From Orientallactaga sibirica (Eukaryota > Chordata > Mammalia > Rodentia > Dipodidae), in the NCBI GenBank assembly GCA_036365145.1, contig JAEOAD010002712.1, positions 2,065,001-2,129,000 on the forward strand: a stretch of 64,000 nucleotides of DNA. The letters are read 5' to 3'. The position numbers and the translations under genes are program-made. Below, in pieces: positions 1 to 11,427 of the stretch (position 1 is its first letter; every line of letters starts with the position of its first letter). A model generated the notes under the pieces. The model had not been told where the DNA came from. It did not search any database and saw only the letters and a program-made list of their open reading frames with translations.

Positions 1-301
1 GGTTTTCAGCTCAGCTCCCGCTGGATTTCTAAATGACCTGCAGCCCCAGTATATGAAATCTTCAGCAATAGACTCTTAACATCTAGTTCTGATGGATAGC
101 CAGGAGTCTTATCAATAGTCTGTACTGTTTTGAGAACATCAGAGGCCTCCCTGGCCAACAACTTGTTGGAACGTATCCTGACACTGAACATTTTTTAATA
201 CCAATCTGTGGCTTCTGGATACACCATTATCAACTTCCACAAGATGCTTCTGCCCAAACTCTCTCTTTCTCCCTCCCTCCCTCCCTCTCTCTCTCTTTTT
301 A

Positions 302-440
302 TTTTTTAAGGTAGGGTCTTGATCTAGCCCAGGTGATCTGGAATTCACTCTGTAGTCTCAGGGTGTCCTCAAACTCACAGCCATCCTCCTATTTCTGCGT
401 CCCAAGCGCTGGGATTAAAGGCATGTGACACCACACCTGG
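302..440 (-). mobile_element. B1-like SINE
   Basis: Antisense B1: AGGTAGGGTCTTGATC to GGGATTAAAGGCATGTG. Bases 1-301 before it hold no recognisable gene. Confidence 0.85.
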
Positions 441-770
441 AAAATGTGTGGCCAAGGCTGGCCTTGGACTCCTGATCCTCCTGCCTCTACCTCCTGCACC
501 ACCTCTTTAGCAATTTCCTACCAGCATGCACCATCACAACCATCTTTTTTAAACATAAATATTATTAGCTGGCAAAATAGGTTTCCATATGTCTTATTCT
601 CAAATCTTAAATTACAATTAACCTACCTCCCATCCTCTCCTTTCTTTATTCCCTTCCCTTAGACCATCCCCCCACTTCATTCTGCCCCTCTTCTTACTAT
701 ATCCTCCCCTTAAGCCTTCTTCTCTCTTCCCTCCCTTATAGCCCCTTTCCTTTGAAATCTTTGTATTTCA

Positions 771-1092
771 GGCTGGGGAGATGGTTTAGCAGTTAAAGGC
801 ACTTGCTGGCAAAACCCTGTGGTCCTGGTTCGATTCTCTAATACCGATATAAAGCCAGATGCGTGAAGTGGTGCATGTATCTGGAGTTTGTTTGTAGCTG
901 CAAGGGTTCCCAGCATGCCCATAAATAATTTTTATTTTTATTTTTTTTGGTTTTTCGAGGTAGGGTCTCACTCTAGCTCAGGCTGACCTGGAATTCACTA
1001 TGTAGTCTCAGGGTGGCCTTGAACTCATGGCGATCCTCCTACCTCTGCCTCCCAAGTGCTGGGATTAAAGGCATGTGCCACCACACCTGGCT
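771..1092. mobile_element. tRNA-type SINE (+) followed by B1 (-)
   Basis: A tRNA-derived SINE at 771-930 has an A-box-like head and GGTTCGATTCT B box. It runs tail-to-tail into an antisense B1 at 931-1092 (GGTTTTTCGAGGTAGGG to CACACCTGGC). Confidence 0.85.
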
Positions 1093-1687
1093 AAACCAAA
1101 TAAATAATTTTTTTTAAAAGAAGTCTTTGCATTTCACTGTTGTGATATTGTGGTTTATAATTGGTCTTTGGCCCTGCTTCCTGGTACACATTGTTTTGGA
1201 ATGTGAACTATTTGTTTGCTTTTTGTACCTGGTTCGTGGCACATATCTGACAAGACAGTCAGAATCTCTTAAGTTCTGATTACCTTTTCGTATATTAATA
1301 GTAGGACTTACGGCAGGGCTTCTTCATCGGGGCCTGGCTGCCAGGAAACCAACCATTGCTTTAGAGGACAATAACTTTCAGTCTCTTCCCAAACTGCAAA
1401 TGAAGGAGGAGGTGCTGGAAGCTAAACTGACTGTCAATGGCCAATGATACAGGCAGTCATACGTCAGTAAGCCTTCACCAAAGCTGAAAGAGGGTCCCAG
1501 AAGCCCTGGATTGTTGAGCACAGGAAGAGTTTGGGGGAGGCAGGGAGGAGTGGGCACAGATGCTCACTCCCTTCCTCCCTGTCTCCTCTTTCTGGCTGTT
1601 CATCTGGAAACTGTGTAATGTTGACATTAGCTAAGGCCTATGCACACCTGGACACAACGTCCTCAAAAAAAAAAAAATCCTTAAGTT

Positions 1688-2280
1688 GGGCTGGGGAGAT
1701 GGCTCAGCGATTGAGGTGCTTGCCTGCAAAGCCTAACAACCCGGGGTTCAGTTCCCCAGTACCCATGTAAAGGCAGATGCACATGCATCTGGAGTCTATT
1801 TGCAGTGGCTGGAGGCCCCGGGGCACCCATTCTCTCTATCTCTTCTCTATCTCTCTCTGCTTGAAAATAAATAAATAATACTTTTTTTTTTTGGAGAGAG
1901 ACAGAGAGAGGGAGAGGAAGACAGATAGAGATGGGCGCACCAGCAGCCTCTCAGCTGCTGCAAACAAAATCCAGATGTGTGCACCCCTTTGTGGTCAAGT
2001 GCGGCATTGCGCCCTTGCGTCACTTTGCATGTGGCTAAACGTGGGACCTGGAGATTGGAACCAGCGTTCTTAGGCTTAGGAGGCAGGCGTCTTAACTGCT
2101 ATGCCATCTCTCCAGCCCATAAATAATACTTTTTAAAAGCTGGGGGTGAGGTGGTGCACACCTTTAATCCCAGCACTCAGGAGGCAGGGGTAGGAGAATC
2201 ACTGAGTTTGACGCCACCCTGGGACTACATAGTGAATTCCAGGTCATCCTGGGCTAGAGAGAGACCCTACCTTAAAAAAA
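1688..2280. mobile_element. SINE stack: tRNA-type (+), long tRNA-type (-), B1 (+)
   Basis: A + strand tRNA SINE (1688-1870) has an antisense copy of the long subfamily (1886-2118) inserted in its A-rich tail. The 15-16 bp target duplication ATAAATAATACTTTT lies at 1871-1885 and 2119-2133. A + strand B1 (2138-2280) follows. The 1093-1687 stretch before it is unique, with no gene seen. Confidence 0.85.
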
Positions 2281-2417
2281 CATCTTTAATAAAAGTTTTT
2301 AAGTTGTCGTGCATGAGCTATCATTACAACCACTCACAGGTGATATGACATAGTAACATTCCCCCCTTGGCTTTTGTTTAAAGTTGATTCAGTCTCATGT
2401 CTTATTTTTTAATTTTT

Positions 2418-2790
2418 GAGTGTGTGGAGGGGGCAGCACGTGTAGTGTGGGGCGTGGCATGGGTGGTGCAGTGTGCATGATGCATGCATGTATGTGTGCA
2501 AGTGTGGATGATGTGTGCACACGTATGTGCAGATGTGTGCCTCATGCACCTGTGGAGGCCAGAGGAGAATGTCCGAGTTCCTGTCTACCTGTTCTCTTTG
2601 CTGGGGTTTTAGTGAATCCCAGCCATCCTTAGGCCTCTGCTTCCCACAGGACTGGGGTTACAGATGTGCGTGTCCACACCCAGCACCTTATGTAGGTGTT
2701 GGGGATGAAACTCAGGTGGTCTTGGGATCCCTCATGGCCACGTGCTTGCATGGGAAGTGCTCTCAACCATTGAACCATCTCACAAGACCC
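2418..2790 (-). mobile_element. B4/RSINE-like SINE
   Basis: TG-rich start, GTGGAGGCCAGAGGAGAATG, a B1-like middle, then GGATGAAACTCAGGTGGTC and a tRNA-like end (TTGAACCATCTCAC). This is the composite structure of rodent B4 elements. Confidence 0.65.
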
Positions 2791-2802
2791 TGTCCTCTTC
2801 TG

Positions 2803-3003
2803 TATCTTTATTTATTTATTTATTTTTCCTTTGAGAGAGATAGAGAGTGTGTGGATGCACCAGGGCCTCTTGCTTCTGCAAATGAATTCCAAACACATGT
2901 ATTACTTTGTGCCTCTGGCTTTACGTGGGTACTAGAGAATCAAACCTGAGCCAACAGACTTTGTAAGCAAAAGCCTTTCACCACCGAGCCATCTCCCTAG
3001 CCC
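2803..3003 (-). mobile_element. tRNA-type SINE
   Basis: Antisense copy: (TTTA)n tail, GAGAGAG run, CACCAGGGCCTCTTGC, ending ACCGAGCCATCTCCCTAGCC. Confidence 0.85.
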
Positions 3004-3076
3004 AATGAATAAGGTTTGACATCCAAGCTCAAGACCTCAAACAGAGAACATCACTCTCCCTGAAAAGAAACACATG

Positions 3077-3645
3077 GGGCTGGAGAGATGGCTTAATGGT
3101 TAAGGCTATTGCCTGCAAAGCCAAAGGTCCCAGGTTCAATACCCCAGGACCCACTGTTAGCCAGATGCACATGGCACATGCATCTGGAGTTTGTTTGTAG
3201 TAGCTGGATGCCCTGGCATACCCAAGCTCTTTCTCTCATACATAAATAAATAAAATATTTTTTAAAAAGAAACATATGGCCTCTGTCAACACAAAACACA
3301 CAGCTCTACTCTCAAAGGGATTGAGAGTTTATTTCAGAGCCAAGTAAGAATGACCATGGCCTAGGAACATACTTAGGTTACTCCAAATTCCATGTTCCAG
3401 CATGTTAACAATCTGAACAACAATTTTATGTCACAAACAAAAGATCAAGGGCTTGTGGGATGGCTTAGCAGCTAAGGCGTGTTTGCCTGCAAAGCCAAAG
3501 GACCCAGGTTCAATTCCCCAGGACCCATGTTAGCTAGATGCACAAGGGGGCACATGCATCTGGAGTTCTTTTGCAGTGGATGAAGGCCCTGGTGCGCCCA
3601 TTCTCTCTCTTTCTCTGTCAAATAAATAAATAAAAATTTTAAAAA
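3077..3645 (+). mobile_element. Two tRNA-type SINEs
   Basis: Copies at 3077-3270 (GGGCTGGAGAGATGGCTTAA, tail AAATAAATAAAAT) and 3450-3645 (GGATGGCTTAGCAGCTAAGG). The 3271-3449 interval and 3646-4099 are unique with no gene seen. Confidence 0.85.
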
Positions 3646-4099
3646 AGAAGATCATAAACCAAGGCACTTTTCAAATACACTGATGGCAACATCAGGTGGA
3701 TCAGCAAAATGGAGATGGGGAATCTCTGCTCTCAGCTTCAGATGTTATCTGGCAATATTCTTAAAGAAGGCTTTGGGTTGCTGGAAGCTGGTGGTCTGTT
3801 AGTGTATTCTGAAAAGGTTTCACCCAATCACTTGACAGTCACAAGGATGTTAGGCCAGACACAGGGTGGACAATAAATGGCTATTGAGATAGTCCAAGAT
3901 AAGATGGCTCTGAATCGGTAACATTCCATCTCTCCACAATCACCGAAGCTCTGTCAGTCAGCCTCACAGGGTGTCTGAAGAATGGGCAGCAGCTTTTCAG
4001 GAGCTTTAGTTCGCACCCGTGAAGAGGCATCATGCCCTCCTGAACCTGTGTGGCAGAGCTAACCCTTTCCCTTCTTGTCATCCAATAGGAAGCAGCTCT

Positions 4100-4360
4100 G
4101 GGGCTGGGAAGATGGCTCAGTGGATAAAGTGGACCCCCAGCCCCTCTGTAAAGCCAGGCATCACAGCAGGCACCTGCAACCCCAGCGTGCTTACAGCGAG
4201 AAGGCATGCAGCAGACAAGAGAATCACCTGGGAGTTCATGGACCAGCAAGCCTGGAGACACGGGTGTACGGGAGGCTCTACCTCAAACAAGGAGGAAGGC
4301 TGGGACCAGCGCTCAAAGCTGTCTTCTGGTTGCCATACATATCCCGTTGCAGGGGCGCAC

Positions 4361-4397
<37 letters not shown>
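4100..4397 (+). mobile_element. B4-like SINE ending in (CA)n
   Basis: GGGCTGGGAAGATGGCTCAG head, diverged B1-like middle, and a (CA)n tract at about 4364-4397. Overlapping short frames here are not genes. Confidence 0.65.
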
Positions 4398-4398
<1 letters not shown>

Positions 4399-4468
4399 CT
4401 CAGATCTCTCACACAGCAGTAACTAGTCTCTCACCGATCTCAGAGCTCACAGAGCTGTATAATAGTCT

Positions 4469-5215
4469 TGTCACGGGAAAATTGGGGTCCTGGGGGTGTT
4501 TTCTAGAACCCCAAGCCCTGAGTTCATATCTGCAAACTAACTAAGAATTGGCAATTCCAGATTCAAGAGAATGATTTTTAAAATACCACATTTTATTCAG
4601 ATTTTACAAAGGAGAAGGCTGGGAGGTAAGGTGAAATAAAGTGGGGAGAGGTACGTCACGTGGATCCCAAAAGTCCATGTGGGCCACGTGTAGCTCAGGA
4701 GTCCATCTGACCAGATAGGATCTCTGGAAAAAAAAGCATGGAGAGAAAAGAGAAAAGAAAGTTCAAGGAGCTGCTGCCATGGGGGGAGCTGGAGGGATAA
4801 AGAACCCATGTGGAGAGTAAGGGCTAGGGGGCCCTCCCGGTGGGCCTGGGCCTAGCTGAGGGAAAAACTCACCCACAACTGGATGTTCCCACGTGATTGA
4901 GAGAGAGAGAGAGCCTGTACCCCTCTTGCAAAGGTATTTATAACCTTAGGGTGGTGGGCTGTCTTTTGGTCCAGGTGAACCAGAAAGCCAACTGGTTGGC
5001 TAGGGCTAGGGGCTGTCTCAGGAAGAGATTAGCTCTGGAACCTTGAGTTTTGGGGGCTGAACTTGACCAACCACAATGTTTAAATCCTATGAAAGACCTC
5101 CCTCCCAAGAGGAGTCCTGAATGTTTGTGTCTCTAGGGAACTAGGTAAAAGACAAGAAATCAGCCTGTGCTTTTTACCTTGAGGGGTCCAATCATCCTAA
5201 CTCTACCCCCCTTCA
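4469..5215 (-). mobile_element. Solo LTR, copy A of an ERV family
   Basis: On the - strand it begins TGAAGG and ends GTGACA. It has a TATA-like TATAAATA at 4942-4935 and a polyadenylation AATAAA at 4597-4592. Both flanks carry GTCT (4465-4468 and 5216-5219), a 4-bp target duplication. It is homologous to copies B (5388-6985) and C (7498-8106). No gag, pol or env sequence is seen. Confidence 0.85.
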
Positions 5216-5489
5216 GTCTGTCACTAATATTTCTGTTGGTGACATCTCTGATTGTAGCCACTTAATGATCAAACTCACCCTTTGAAATTCTGCTTTTGTG
5301 TTCCTTACTTTTGCTTGGCATTCTAAATTCCAAAGAATAGCCCGATTTATTTATTTTGTTTTTTGTTTGTGTTTTGAGGTAGGGTCTTGAGGCAGTTTGG
5401 GTGACTGGGCCCCCCAAAGTAAAAGCAAGAATGTCCTCAAGTCTGCCCTTGCAATCATCACTTTGCTAGAAATCAAAAGATGATTTGAA

Positions 5490-6394
5490 TGTAGGGGCTT
5501 GTATTAGTCAGGATTCTCTAGAGGAACAGAACCCATAGAATGAATTGTATTAAAAGAGAATTTATTGGATTAGCTTACAACAGTCCAGCAATAGCAGGTT
5601 GCAGGCCCAAGAGTCAAGAAACCCGGTAGCTGCTCAGTCCACGAGGCTGGAGGCCTCAGCAGTCTCAATCCGGCACTGAAGGCCTGGAGGCGTCCTGGAG
5701 AGACGCTGCTCTTCAGTCCATGCTGGAAAGCACCAAGCAGAGAACAGCGAGTAGCACGGGCAGCCAGGTGGGAGGAGGGGATACTTTCCTTCCCAGAGCT
5801 TCTTTAGATAAGCCAGCCCCTTCCTCCGAGAGGGGCCGCCCACTCTGGGGGAAGGACTCACCCTGGGGGAAGGATTCTTCCTTTAGTTAATCCTTCGTAG
5901 AGGCAACCTCAGAGACACGCTTACGAGGAATGTCTGTGGATTCCTAAACAGATCAAGTTGACACAAACTTAACCAGCACAGGGCCTTTAGCCTGTCTTAG
6001 AAAAAAAGAACCCTTTGTGATTCTGCTGAAATCATGTTTTGAGAATAAAGGCATCTGTGCGTATCCTGGAATACTGGGAACATTGTCTATTCTCCTGTTG
6101 TTACGGAGTCTAATATTCATCTATAGTTTCAAGCTACCAGCAAGTCTCCTGCTTCTGCGACAGGGAGTTGGTGTCTACTTTGTTTTGTTCAAGCCATTAT
6201 GTGCATAAATTGCATGAACCTTGCACGTAAAGCTGTTCTAATAAAAGTTCTGCAGGCCTCTGGGCTCCTGTGCACAAGAAATTGCCTGCAGCCCCTGGTT
6301 ATGTTGACTCTCCCAGGGTCACAGCTCAATTCCGGCACTGGTCATTCAGGACCTGGAAACAGGTTCAGTTGGCCAGCAGGTGACAACGCCAGCA
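5490..6394 (+). mobile_element. LTR-like insertion nested in copy B
   Basis: The block interrupts copy B exactly where copies B and C otherwise align. It begins TGTAGGGGCTT and ends GCCAGCA. It contains AATAAAAG near 6240, in the position expected for an LTR poly(A) signal. It is itself interrupted at 5500-5980. I do not recognise the family. Confidence 0.55.
5500..5980. mobile_element. Innermost nested repeat, about 480 bp
   Basis: Begins TGTATTAGTCAGG and ends TTAACCAGCACA, with TG...CA ends. The flanks are GGGCT and GGGCC, probably a 5-bp target duplication with one later change. It is a non-coding interspersed repeat of a type common in mammals; I cannot name the subfamily with confidence. 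Confidence 0.6.
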
Positions 6395-7072
6395 TCTGAC
6401 TTCTTATCTCTTGTCTAAAGGAGGTCCCTAGACCTGTTTTTCCATAAACAACCTGAGCCCTTCCTGTGAGGGAGTTCCCCTTTCCTAGAATTAAATCAGA
6501 CCCTGACATTGTGTGTGGTTGGTTAAACTCAGCCCCCAAACTTGGTGTAATGGCTGGCCTCTTCCTGAGCCAGCCCCTAGCCCAGACCAATCAGCCCACA
6601 CTTGGTTCACCTGAGGCTTCACCTCAATAAGGTTATAAATAGACCCTTACCAGGAGACAGGTCTCTCTTGGCTGCCCAATCCTCTTTCCTGAACTTCCAG
6701 GTCCTGGTAGGTCTCCCCTCATCCCAGCCCAGCTGGGCTGAGACAAAGGGAGAAACCCTCCCACCCCCACCCCCACATGGGCTCTCTACCCCTCCTGACC
6801 TCCACAAGGCAGGAGCTCTCTGCACTTTCTTCTTTTTCCTTCTCTTAATCTAATAAAGTCTCTCTAACCCTTACCTTCTGGTCTATGGATTCTAATTCTT
6901 TAAATTCAAAAGACCAGAATCCAGGGTATCCTAAATTTATTGGTGCATTGGTATATTGGCAAGGAACCCCAAAATTCCCATTTCAGTCTCACTCTAACCC
7001 ATGATGCATGTAGAATGGTTCTGAAACAGGGTGTTAGGGGTTCAGAAAAGTCCTTGAACCCCTGTGGTAGTT

Positions 7073-7442
7073 TGAATATATGTCCCCCAATATATTCAGT
7101 GTTTTATTAGTTATAGTTTGCATCTGCAATCACCTTGCTAGAGGCAATGTCACTGGGGGCTGGTCTTAAGGTCTGGTGGTGGGTTTGAGATTCCATCATA
7201 AAAATATGCAAAGTGTGTCTAATAAGAGTTCCTGAAGCTTGTTGTGGCTTGGCTGTAGCTTTGCTCTGTGTGCTGTGTGCCTGGTTGGTTTTTTTCTTTT
7301 GCCTGGTCCTGTGAGAGCAGGCCGCTTCTCCTGCCATTATGGAACTTCCCCTGGATCTGTACTTCAATAAATAATATCCCTTCCTCCATAACTGTGCCTG
7401 GTCTGGAAGTTCATCTCAGCGACCCTGAAGCTGTCTGCTACA
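7073..7442 (+). mobile_element. MaLR-type LTR with 5-bp target duplication
   Basis: Begins TGTGGTAGTTTGAATATATG and ends CTGTCTGCTACA. Perfect ACCCC duplications flank it at 7068-7072 and 7443-7447. AATAAATAA near 7366 fits the poly(A) region. A close relative in reverse orientation is at 10738-11126. Confidence 0.85.
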
Positions 7443-7497
7443 ACCCCACACCCTAGGTTTAGGTTTACATTTAGCGAAAGAATTGGGCAAACCAAAC

Positions 7498-8106
7498 TGA
7501 GGAAGATAATTACTAAATTATTATATTTATTTAGGGAAGTACAGAACCAAAGGAAGGAAAATGAATGCACCCACATGGCTTGAGAACCCATGTGGTTGGC
7601 CTGGAAAAACCATGGAGAGAACAGAAAAGAAAGTACAAAGAGCTCCTGCCATGTGGAGAAAGAGCCCATGTGGAAAGCAAGGGCTAAGGGGGTTCTCCCT
7701 CCAAGCTGAGCTGAGAAGAAACTCACCAGAAGCAATGAATGGGCCTCCAGGGGAAAAAGGCTGTTCCCTCACATGCATCTATTTATAACCTTATGGAGGT
7801 GGTCCCTACCTTCCAGTTCAGGTGAGTCAGAGACAGTGACAGGTCTGGGCTAGGGACTGTCTCAGGAAGAAGCTAGCCATAACAACAAGTTCTGGGGCCT
7901 GAACTTGACCAACCACAGTGTTAGGTCTAGATTTAAATCCTAAGAGACACCTCTCTCCCGGGAGGGGCCCAGGTTGCGGGGAAAAACAGATCTAGGGGAG
8001 AGATAAGAAGTCAAGATCATACTTTGATCTCTAGCAAAGTGGAGACTGCAAGGGTAGGTCCAAAGACATTCCTGCTTTCAGGATCCCCGTCGCCCTAACT
8101 GCCTCA
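7498..8106 (-). mobile_element. Solo LTR, copy C of the ERV family
   Basis: On the - strand it begins TGAGGCAGTTAGG, has TTATAAATAG near 7790 and aligns with copies A and B. The flanks CAAAC (7493-7497) and CAAAG (8107-8111) may be a mutated target duplication. The 3' boundary is less sure than the 5' one. Confidence 0.75.
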
Positions 8107-8247
8107 CAAAGCTACCCGACTCCCTCTTAGTTTGACAATGAGTCAGCGGGTGCTGTGGTATCGTGGTGCTGGATGACCCTCCTTTCATACGATCCTGGTG
8201 ACGGGGTCTAGGAATCTTCAGTGAAGTTCACAAACCATACTTTCTGA

Positions 8248-8829
8248 TTTTTTTTTTTTCCAAGGTAGGGTTTCACTCTAGCCCAGGCTAACCTGGTATT
8301 CACTATGCAGTCTCAGGGTGGCCTTGAACTTAAGGCAATCCTCCTACCCCTGCCTTCCAAGTGCTGAGATTAAAGGCATGCACCACCATGTGGGGCCCAG
8401 ATAATGTTTTGATAGGCCCATGTGTTTCTGAACTAATTTGATAAGTTCGTAATAGATGGTAATCATTTATTTGTGCAAATAAGTTATTTTTCAGTCTGGG
8501 CCTCATAGTTTGTGCTAGACAGATGGTGGTTGCTCACTTGCTCAAGCAGACATAGAATCATTCTGCCTCAGCATTCATGCTCAGAAGGGAACAAATTCAT
8601 GTTTGTTTTTTAGATTTTATTTATTTAAGAGAACAAGAGGGAGACAAGGAGAGAAAGGCAGACACACACAGTGAGTATAGGCATGCCAGGGCCTCTTGCC
8701 ACTATAAATGAACTCCAGATGCATCTACCAGTTTGTGCATCTTGTTTTATGTGAGCATTGGGGAATTGAACCTAGGCCATAACGGCTTTGCAAGCAAGTG
8801 CCTCTAACTGCTGAATCATTTCTCCAGCC
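8248..8829 (-). mobile_element. B1 and tRNA-type SINE, both antisense
   Basis: B1 at 8248-8398 (AAGGTAGGGTTTCACTC to CACCATGTGG). tRNA SINE at 8606-8829, ending TGAATCATTTCTCCAGCCC. Confidence 0.85.
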
Positions 8830-8930
8830 CAAATTCAAGTTTTATAAAGTGGAGTCACTCAAGGCAAGGTCAAATCTGAATACTAGTTTTGTACAATATG
8901 GAGTAACCTAGAGGAGGCCATGAGATGATC

Positions 8931-8979
8931 TCCGAGATTAGACAAGATTGGGTGCGTTCAGGGTGGTATGGCCGTAGAC
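8931..8979 (-). pseudogene. 5S rRNA fragment (first 49 nt)
   Basis: The - strand reads GTCTACGGCCATACCACCCT onward and matches the first 49 bases of vertebrate 5S rRNA with about four transitions. It then stops matching. The rest of the gene is absent. The fragment is flanked by CCATGAGATGATCT and CCATGAGATGGTCT. Confidence 0.85.
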
Positions 8980-9571
8980 CATGAGATGGTCTCTACAAAG
9001 CAAGTTGCTGGGAGGTTTAATTTGCAGATGGAACTAAGCACAGAAGAAAGATCCAGACTCACGCCTTGGCGAATAATATCTTGCCCAGCTTGTAGTCTTT
9101 TGCCAGTTTTCTTCTGTTCCCCATTTCCCTCTCTACAAAACCCTTTTGTGTTCCCTAAGAAGGAGCTTTGAGGACAACAGCCCCTCCACCTCTCAGGACC
9201 GTGTCCTTGAGTTAACATGACTTCCTTTCCACCAGTGTTCCTCTCACTAGAATTCGCTTGTGAGCATCAAGCAGTCCAGACTTGGGTCTGGTAACAATAG
9301 TGTTGATATGGGAATTTGAGAGTGATGGAATCTTTCTCAGCTCTTTTGGGGGTGGAGGGTGGTCTTTTAACTCAGGAATTAGGGTGCCAGATGTTGAAAC
9401 TTACACAAAACTTCCACTGAGTCAGTGGTCTCCCAGTTCTTGTCTCATGAATTTGGTGAATGAAATCCTTGAACCATAGAAGGTGAGGTTCAGAAAGATT
9501 TTATTATAGAGCTTGAGAGAAGAAAGAAGGCAGAGCTTCTGTGTATAGACGGGGTCCCCAGATATGGGTAT

Positions 9572-9955
9572 TGTTTCAGTCAGTTTCACGTTGCTGGGAT
9601 GAACATCCAAACCAGGCACAGATTAGGGAAGGAAGGGATTTCCGTCAAGCTCACAGATCCAAGGGGAAGTTAGTTCCATCAATGGCTGGGAGAAGCTGCT
9701 TCCATACATCCAAGCACAGAGAAACAACCAAACAGCCAGCAGAAACCCAAAATCATCAGGCCCCAAATTGACAATAGCAGAGACTCCTGGCAGAGCTCAG
9801 ATCTTTTTGCGTACCTTTAGCCTGGAATTCAGATCCACCCCCAGTGATGCCCCCACACCAGCAGAAATCAGCCTGCTAGGGGCTGAAGCTGGAAACTCAG
9901 TTTTAATGAGACACCTGAGTCTATGGGGGGAGCATACATTCAAACTACCCCCACA
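9572..9955 (-). mobile_element. MaLR-type LTR with 5-bp target duplication
   Basis: On the - strand it begins TGTGGGGGTAGTTTGAATG and ends in CA. Perfect GGTAT duplications flank it at 9567-9571 and 9956-9960. Confidence 0.85.
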
Positions 9956-10295
9956 GGTATTGTGGGAAAGAAAGTAGAGCCGAAAGCTCCCGAGCTGGGA
10001 GGGCTCCTGAACAGGTAATTCACATGGTGACATAACCTTAAGGATGTAAATGAGGCATCGAGTTGGGATGAGCTTTACGGGTTGGTAGGGTCAGGAAGCA
10101 GAGACTCAGAATAATAACTTTTCCAGGATCAGGAATGAGTTGGTCAGTCCAGTTCTCATGCCAGGTGTTGTGTCTGGTTTCTAGAAAAGGGGATAAGGGA
10201 ATAAACAGTCCCTGCCTTTTGTCATTTCTGGTCTCCAGCAAGGTGTAGGCTTCTGAGGACTCCTTTAGGGAAGAAGATAAGGAAAAAGCAGACCC

Positions 10296-10484
10296 TTTCT
10301 TTCTTTCTTTTATTATTATTATTATTACTATTATTATTATTTTGGTTTTTCGAGGTAGGGTCTCACTAGCTCAGGCTGACCTGGAATTCATTATGTAGTC
10401 TCAGGGTGGCCTTGAACTCACAGTGATCCTCCTACTCTGCCTCCCGAGTGCTGGGAGTAAAGGTGTGCGCCACAACTCCCGGCC
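10296..10484 (-). mobile_element. B1 with (CTTT)n and (ATT)n tail
   Basis: Antisense B1 at 10338-10484. Its poly(T) side has expanded to an ATT microsatellite at about 10310-10341. Confidence 0.85.
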
Positions 10485-10522
10485 GGTTCCTTTCTTATGG
10501 GCTTAATATTTCCCACTTTTAG

Positions 10523-10610
10523 AGAAGAAGGAGGAGGAGGAGGAAGATGAGGAGGAGGAGGAGAAGAAGAAGGAAGAGGAGGAGGAGAAGAAGAAGGAGA
10601 AGAAGAAAGA
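10523..10610. repeat. (GAG/GAA)n purine tract
   Basis: An almost pure purine run of GAG, GAA and AAG triplets. No coding context. Confidence 0.9.
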
Positions 10611-10737
10611 AAAAACTGTTCACTTTTTGAGTCCCGCTAGGCTAAACTGCCTCTCTACTTTCTATCCCCTGTTCTTCATGGTCAGAATTGGTTGGATTAC
10701 AGGACATACTGTTGGCATCCCCTGAACAGTTTGAAGC

Positions 10738-11126
10738 TGTAGCAGACAGCTTCAGGTTCGCTGAGATGAACTTCCAGACCAGGCACAGTTATGGAGGAAG
10801 GGATATTATTTATTGAAGCTTACAGATCCAGGGGAAGTTCCATAATGGCAGAAGAAGAGGCCTGCTCTCCACAGGACCAGTCAAGAGAGCAAAGACCCAG
10901 CCACCACAGCACACAGAGCAAAACTACTACTGCCAAAAGCCCAGCACACTTCAGGAACTCCTGCTAGGCACATTTGCATATCTTTACAATGGAATATCAA
11001 ACCATCACCACACCTTAAGACCAGGGCCCCCAGTGACCTTGCCTCTAGCAAGGTGATTGCAGATGCAAACTATAACTAAAAAAAAACCACTGGATATATT
11101 GGGGGACATATATTCAAACTACCACA
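10738..11126 (-). mobile_element. MaLR-type LTR with 5-bp target duplication
   Basis: On the - strand it begins TGTGGTAGTTTGAATATATG and ends CTGTCTGCTACA. It belongs to the same subfamily as 7073-7442. Perfect GAAGC duplications flank it at 10733-10737 and 11127-11131. Confidence 0.87.
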
Positions 11127-11427
11127 GAAGCCATCACACACATGGATCACCGACACTGAAAAATCAAGCTGGAACTGAGCTGGAAACTTCTTTCCTCCTA
11201 GCTGGCTGGTGTAGTACTGCTGGGCAGGAAGATTCATTAGCAGGCTAACCCAAGTGTGGGTCAACCTGCTGGCTACAAAGCTAAGGGGCAGGTAAGAGGC
11301 CCCTACCAGCACAGTAGTGGCATGACTGTTAAGGAGGTAACCATATGCCCTCCATATCTGAGACCCACTCCATCAGAGGGCATTCATGCCTGGCAATGAA
11401 AACCTAGTCAAAAGCCTTTTAAAGAAA

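Larger units (their letters stand above)
5388..6985 (+). mobile_element. Solo LTR, copy B, interrupted by later insertions
   Basis: Starts TGAGGCAG and ends CATTTCA, with GTCT on both sides (5384-5387 and 6986-6989). LTR sequence occupies 5388-5489 and about 6395-6985; the middle is a nested insertion. TATA-like TATAAATA lies near 6637 and AATAAAG near 6853. The LTR sits within what looks like the head of an antisense B1 (GAGGTAGGGTCT). Confidence 0.8.

Noticed and set aside
4019..4544. Overlapping ORFs around 4.0-4.5 kb
   Set aside because: They run through a B4-like SINE and a (CA)n tract, with no conserved protein.
7364..7788. ORFs on both strands at 7.4-7.8 kb as possible retroviral genes
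   Set aside because: The sequence is LTR (copy C) next to a MaLR LTR. No gag, protease, polymerase or envelope motif is present, so these are solo LTRs.
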